From contig NC_135038.1 of assembly GCF_051020975.1 (NCBI RefSeq), forward strand, positions 5,206,001-5,270,000: 64,000 bases of DNA. The letters are read 5' to 3'. The notes beneath the pieces are model-generated. The model ran no database searches. It saw nothing but the letters and a program-made list of their open reading frames with translations, and was not told where the DNA came from. This document shows, piece by piece, positions 58,272-64,000 of this stretch. This DNA comes from Osmia lignaria lignaria (taxonomy: Eukaryota; Arthropoda; Insecta; Hymenoptera; Megachilidae). The position numbers were made by a program, and so were the translations under genes. Each line of letters opens with the position of its first letter. Position 1 is the stretch's first letter.

Positions 58272-60842
58272 AAGTGCAGCCAATATTTCTTCGTCAGGAA
58301 CCCTTAGATACGGGGTTGGAGGATTTAATCGCGTTCTTACCGATATCGTTGCAAAAATCCAGCCGCTTTATGCTTCGGCTACCATCGAGAGCTCTCTCGA
58401 GCAATTCCGGCTTATCCAATTAACGATTGTTCCGTTGAAACGCAGCTTTTCTACTCGAGCGTCGTCGCGTTACATCGAATGGACTTTCAAACCGACTAGA
58501 AACGAACTTGTCGGAAATTGAATATTGGGCGGATTCGTTTGACAGGGAAATTAGGAGAGGAAAAAATTTCTCCGACCGATCCTAACAACGCGGCTAAATG
58601 CTGGCCGATGTAATTAACCCATCGTTGAAATTTATCGGGACGAGTGGTGGGTAATGTTAGGTGAACAACGGACCAGCACGGTCCGATGCGTATCTGATTT
58701 ACAGGGTCGCTTAACGCGCGATTAACGACCGCGCGAAACAACGAGAGGTTACGTTAACAGCGATAGGAAAACAATTGGGAACGTTTCGAAGGCTACTCGA
58801 GCGAGTAGAATCGAAATCACCAATGGAAGACCGCGAAAGCATCGAATTCACCGGCGATGCCTGATCGAGCGGATTCGTTAAAAGGGCTGGGCTTGTTTCC
58901 CGCCCACCACCCGTCGATTCGAAGGGTGAAACGAATGGAATTCGTGCGAACGCGGCTTAAGGAGCAAAGAAACCTTTGATCCGTTTGACTTTCGAGAGAA
59001 TTTTCGCACCGTCTATAAACGTTTCGAACACCTTCGATTAGAAGAGACTTATTTTTTTTTCAAATTTACTTTCTTCAGAGGTGGACGATTGATATTGAAA
59101 CACCTCGGGGAGGCGTTTAAAGCGAACGATTAGGTAATAAATTTGAAAAAGTCAACTTGAAAAGTAGGGATCCGGATGATAAATCCAGGGAATTGGGAAA
59201 GTTTTCCGATAGAGCGATCCTGATAACAGAATGGAACAAAGTCGAGGGTGAATCCGAACGGAGGTTGAAACTAAAATAAAAAAGTCTTCTTTAAATGTCT
59301 GGCACGATTTCATAAACTCATCGTCGATAGTTTTTGCTCAGAATAGCCGTGTCTTTATTGGAAAATTTACAGTTTACGTAGAGGATATGTTTATGGAAAC
59401 GTTACGGTTAGTATTGATTTCCAGGGGAAAGAATTTGTCTGGGGTACAATTTCGATAAGCCAGGTATATCTTATAAAATTTCCAATAATGTCGCTCCCGG
59501 GTAGATATCGTGAAAATTTATTTTGAGGGCATGCAGCTGCGTCAGCCGGCGTTAGACCGGAAGATTCCTCCGCGTTAGCCTACATCTAGCATTCGGCATC
59601 CCTCGGTGATGCAGGGGTGAAACCGATATCCCAGCAATTTTCTCAATTGCATCCTATCTTCTTCTCCGACGGAACGGCATTTCCGCCTTCCCTGCAATTT
59701 GTATATTAATTCGCTATCATATCGTTATCGCACCAGTGGGAAACAGTGTTTAATTTATTTTTCATCGAGCAAAGGAATTTATAAATATCAAATGATATTT
59801 TACGAATAGGATCGTTATATAGGATCTTAGAGTATAATTTTTCGGGAGGCAAGAATGAAAAGGCCACCTTGAACCGGCTTTCGCGGAGGGTGTAATTAAA
59901 GGGATGGCGAATCTAGATAGCGCTTTAGTCTCTCGCTGCAGCATCATGCTTGTTCACCCGTTGAAGGTACTCGTACCACCTCTCGAGGAGGCAGTGTTTT
60001 ACACCCCTTGGGACACGCGATCTATCAGCGTTGTTCCTGTCAAGCGTAATCACCGCCCTTAACCCTTCCGTTCTTAAAAGATTACGTCATACGCGAGACA
60101 ATGAAATTTTTCTGTTTAAATTATAAAGGGCAGGTAGGGATTGGGTAATTGGGGGTAATGGAGCTGGATCAAGAAGCGTTCTTCCTTCCCTTTGATCTTT
60201 TTCAATATTTCTTTGAATACCATGCGCGAAATTGTACGGTGCATCGAAAGAGGAAAAACGTGAAAAGGTCAACCGCGTCAAAGGGATAAAGTTTATCGAT
60301 GATATACTGGAACGGCAAAATAGCTCGGGGCGGACTTAATCGTGGGAAAGATGCGAGAGGTGAATTTTTCAAACGGGGATACGTCCGCGTGTAATTTCGA
60401 TAGTCGAAACGAAGAATCGATGGACACACGCGGATGGTTTCGCTGGTTTTTGATCGGGACGACTGTGAAACGAGAGCCCTGGTACACCGTGGTTGCCGGG
60501 GGGAAAAAAGTAATTAATTTCTTGCTCGTTCATCCGTTTCGCGCGATCCGCGCAAGATGTGTGGGTGAACGATGTCCATCTGCCCGGCGTACGCGTAATT
60601 TCCCCTCGAAACGCAACGGAATTTCGAACTTTCATTCATTTATTTATTCGTTCGTTGTACCGTACATTGCTCTCTTTTCATTTTTTAATTTTTATTTTAA
60701 TTGGAAAACAGATATCTGGCTGTAAAAATTCGTTTCAAAAGTTTTGAATCGTTAGCGTGATTCGTGGAGAATAACAAATCGAAAAGTCCATTACCATTTT
60801 GCGATATAAAAGTGGATATCCGAAAAAGTATTATTTAGAAAG

Positions 60843-61027
60843 AATGATCTCGAACCCGAAAATTTAAAAAATTATCAAACTTTGTGAAGTTTTTCGATAT
60901 CTTCAACGGTTTTGAAGGAAAAAAAAAATAACACGTAAATCGTCCGAATTTTTAAGGGCGATTTCCACCCCTTTAAACTGAAAATTGTATTTTCATAATT
61001 TTTTGAATTTTTCGATTCGGGATCATT
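60843..61027. repeat. Imperfect foldback repeat, about 185 bp
   Basis: AATGATCTCGAACCCGAAAA then TTTAAAAAATTAT on the left faces AATGATCCCGAATCGAAAAA then TTCAAAAAATTAT on the reverse of the right arm, roughly 80 percent over 33 bp. Probably an old MITE; the ends are not sharply defined. Confidence 0.5.
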
Positions 61028-63530
61028 ACTTGTTAGTTTATGAAACTTTAAACTTTAAATCATCGTACTGTTAGATTCTACTTCGCGGGGTTGAAATGTT
61101 CAAGTTGCAATCGCTATAATTTGTTAGCGCAATGGAATTGATTTATCTCGCGCAAGAAATTTGAAAGTTCCCTCGGTTCTAACGAGTTTTTCCACGGAAA
61201 ATACCACTTCATCCTAGCAATTGCAGTCACCAGGTTTACAGAGTTGTCTCGAGTGGTACGCAGTAGTTGAAGCGTTAATATTCCCGTGAAGTTTTAACGA
61301 AATTAAATGTAATTGGATCAACGTCGACCCAATTCCTATCCGTCGGGGTTAACTTATTAATTGCAAGTTTCCAACTAATTATTCGATCGTTCATTTATCG
61401 AGGACGTGTCTTTTGTGCGGCCAACGTGTGTGTAACCTAATTTCCGTTTAAGACAATTTTGAAAAGATTTCTTGAAAATCTACGCTTATTTCGATTAACG
61501 TAATTAAAGCGATTCGAACGTCTTGTCTAATTGTTAGCGATAATACATAGTAAGTCTGGATCGAAGTTGTTCGCAACTGGATATCCGATTTGCATAAGGA
61601 ATGCAACTGTGACATCGTTAAAATTTCATAAGTCCGAGGAGAAGAAGAATAACGAACGCGTCTCGCGACGAAACTTTTCCCTTCTTCTCGCGGAATCGTA
61701 TTAATAATTCAACCTTAGCAGACGGTAAAAAAGTAAGTACCCCTTTAAGATCCTTAAAAGAAGCATTATATTAGCTCGACAAATTCGCCATCTCCGCGTT
61801 TCTTTTACTCTATAAAATTATTTACTATAGTTTCATAGAAATACGGTGCAATCTGAATTTCCCAGACGATTTTCTTTTATCCCGACGATCGATGCGAGAG
61901 TAATCTATCCTGATTAAAAAGTTGGAATTTATAAGACGAACTGATTGGAAACCGTTCCATTTACGAGAATATCGAGAACCTGGTCGCGTTCTTTTGTTCG
62001 TCCGAATCATTCGACTAGTTTTTATTAATTTTTTTGCTTGTAAAGAAAACTCGTTGCCTAAAACGAGTCTAATTCAATGAAACAGAACAAACCACAGAAT
62101 TCCATTCGATCTATATAAAACATCTCCCTTCGCCTGGCATTGTTTTCCATGCTTTACGGGATCGTTAAATTTTACGCTCGCAACGTACGTTTCTTTATTC
62201 ACCGGCCATGTAAAAAAAGCCATTTTCGGGGAAAATTGGAGAGAATGAAATGGCAAAGGCGAGTGGCTTTGTATCTGGACGAAAACTCGTTATCAGTAGC
62301 CGAATCTGTGGTCGATATCGACGATAATGCCCGCGTCGACTGGCGTGACGCAGGGAAAAAGTAAAAAGAGACGTGGTCGAGGGGTGGAAACAGCGGGGTG
62401 AAAAGGATAGGGACAAAGGGAGAGGAGAAAGAAAAAGCACGCGATGACTGGAGCTACAGGTAGCGTTTTCACTGATACCGAATCGATACCCATCGATTTC
62501 AGCCGTGAAATTATGATCGAGTATCGTAATTAAGCATCGAATCGTTCGATTATTATCAGCGGCATCGTCAGCCACGAGTCCCTCGGGATTCCTGTTCCGC
62601 GTCGTCCCTACAGGTCGTTGCAGACTCACCCTCTATTCTCGTTCCCTTTTTTACTTCCTACCGTCGAATCCTCGCGTTTTCTCTGTCCATCTGCCGATTA
62701 TCCGCTTCCGTTCCCCTCTGTCCCGCGCGTGTAATGCGGCTTTTCCGGCTAATACCCCCGGATCAGCCGGCCACGTTGGAAAGAAGGTACAGTCGTAATC
62801 GTATGGCTACGATTTTATGCTCACCTGAACCATGCTCGTTGCGTGTCGAAGCGAGTACTCACGCTTTAATACTTTCCGTTTCGTACGCTCGTTTATCTTT
62901 TCCCCCGATGGAAGTCGTCGTTTTTCTTCCTTCGATTCCTAATTAACAGGGGTTTCGAATGAAAATTTTCATAGATAACTGTCGGGTAGAATTTCGGTTC
63001 CACGAGCAACTGTGAATAGTTGTCGTTACAGATTGTTTAACGTACTTGAGAGCTGGAACGAAGTTAACTTGGAACAATGGCAAGTTCCACGTTGCATCTG
63101 CAACGACGCGCGCATTGTTCCTCAGACATTGTGGCGTGTAAAGTTGGTTGGAACTCGTAACGCGTTTATTCACGCTAGATTTACATCTGATAGCAGAGAC
63201 GTTACACGTTACAGGTGTATCAACGCGAACCGTAAGGATAAATTAGCATAGATGAAACTTTTTTAGATTCTTTTTTATTTTCATTCGTCGTTTGTACGTT
63301 TGTAGAAATTGTCAGGGAAAAATACGGTACCGCGGTTGATCTTAAAAACAAAGCAGACAACGTCTGTGTAGAAGGGAAAATGCGCCCATTGATGCAGCGA
63401 AGGGTGCACCGCACGGCTAAAGGGCATGTCTCTAAGTACACATGAACGTTCTTTTCAATCATCTCCTCTATACCTTTAACAGTTGATGATGATGGAAATT
63501 CCGTGGCTTTTTTTTCTCTTACTTCCCATA

Positions 63531-63556
63531 TACAGTGGGTCGCAAAAGTATTCGCA
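63531..63556. mobile_element. Solo Tc1/mariner-type terminal repeat
   Basis: TA followed by CAGTGGGTCGCAAAAGTATT looks like the end of a Tc1/mariner element at its TA target. No opposite end or transposase is seen before 64000, so it is a fragment or the rest lies outside. Confidence 0.5.
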
Positions 63557-64000
63557 AAAGAGTACCTCGTTTAAAATGAAAAAGTTTTCTTAATAAATTA
63601 ATTTTTATAGCTTCTCGAGGAACCTCGAGTCATTTGACATGAAATAACTCGTTACATACCCGCAAGTTTGACGGAATACTTAACTGAAAAGCAACGAGAG
63701 GGTATGAAAAGCTAGGTAGACGTAGGAGGAGGGTTGAAACGTCTCCGATGAGCGAGGTAGTGCCAGGCACCGGGCGATCTCGTAGTATCCTGTTCGACAC
63801 GCGAGGATACATCCCCCATTGACTGGGATCCTTAATAAAGCAGCGAAATCGCTTTAAAAGCCAACAGTATTTCTAGCGAATCAACAGTTCCATTCGTTCG
63901 ATTCTTCCTCCTTGTTGCACGCCGATGGTCCCTCCTATCCGTACCGTTCCATCCATCGCGCAACCGGTGATCACTATCCTCGTCAGTCGTTGCGGGTGGC

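Larger units (their letters stand above)
52560..64000. other. Long intron or spacer to the end of the window
   Basis: No coding gene could be supported in 11.4 kb. Composition swings between CpG-rich and A/T-rich stretches. It holds a 201-bp hAT MITE, a 133-bp piggyBac MITE, two further foldback structures and one Tc1/mariner-type end, each listed separately. One exon-like block (55440-55572) has a TTTGTTTCAG acceptor and a GTGAGT donor. Confidence 0.5.

Noticed and set aside
1..64000. tRNA, rRNA, CRISPR, viral or prokaryotic features
   Set aside because: No tRNA B-box/acceptor pairs, rRNA segments, spaced repeats or phage-like genes were recognised on reading; the window is ordinary insect nuclear DNA.

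Overview
This is a eukaryotic nuclear window, almost certainly from an insect and probably a hymenopteran (bee-like). The reasons are GT-AG introns, often only 65-500 bp long; a Yellow/MRJP-family gene; a transcription factor with an arthropod-type ZAD domain; A+T-rich spacers full of A/T homopolymers and (TA)n; and small hAT- and piggyBac-type non-autonomous transposons. Species is not claimed. Gene models were built by hand from splice signals and reading-frame phase; every multi-exon CDS listed closes in frame.

Layout. 1-4750: no gene seen. 4751-6064 (-): intronless Yellow-family secreted protein. 6065-17150: about 11 kb without a supportable gene. 17151-17566: palindromic piggyBac-like element carrying three CTCF-like motifs. 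17840-26696: tight housekeeping cluster of five genes in alternating orientation: mitochondrial thioredoxin (+), C7orf50/WKF-domain protein (-), UQCC4/CCSMST1-like complex III assembly factor (+), PIGQ of the GPI-GlcNAc transferase (-), TXNDC11 (+). 28659-33162 (+): transcription factor joining an N-terminal ZAD to a single GATA finger (GATAd-like). 33163-40979: about 7.8 kb of low-complexity DNA, possibly a very long 3' UTR. 40980-41864 (+): splicing factor SRSF2/SC35. 41865-44989: SRSF2 3' region and a possible non-coding transcript. 44990-47106 (-): MBOAT7 lysophospholipid acyltransferase. 47631-48870 (-): PDAP1. 49745-51363 (+): mitochondrial GatA. 52479-52559 (+): likely first coding exon of a gene running out of the window to the right. 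The last 11.4 kb look like intron or spacer and hold several small foldback/MITE insertions.

The genes do not form one pathway. They are mostly constitutive cell-biology genes: redox and respiratory chain (thioredoxin, UQCC4), mitochondrial translation (GatA), ER lipid/GPI/protein folding (PIGQ, MBOAT7, TXNDC11), and splicing (SRSF2). They are packed head-to-head or tail-to-tail, so at least three divergent intergenic regions probably act as two-way promoters. The two regulated-looking loci (Yellow and ZAD-GATA) are each flanked by long gene-poor DNA.
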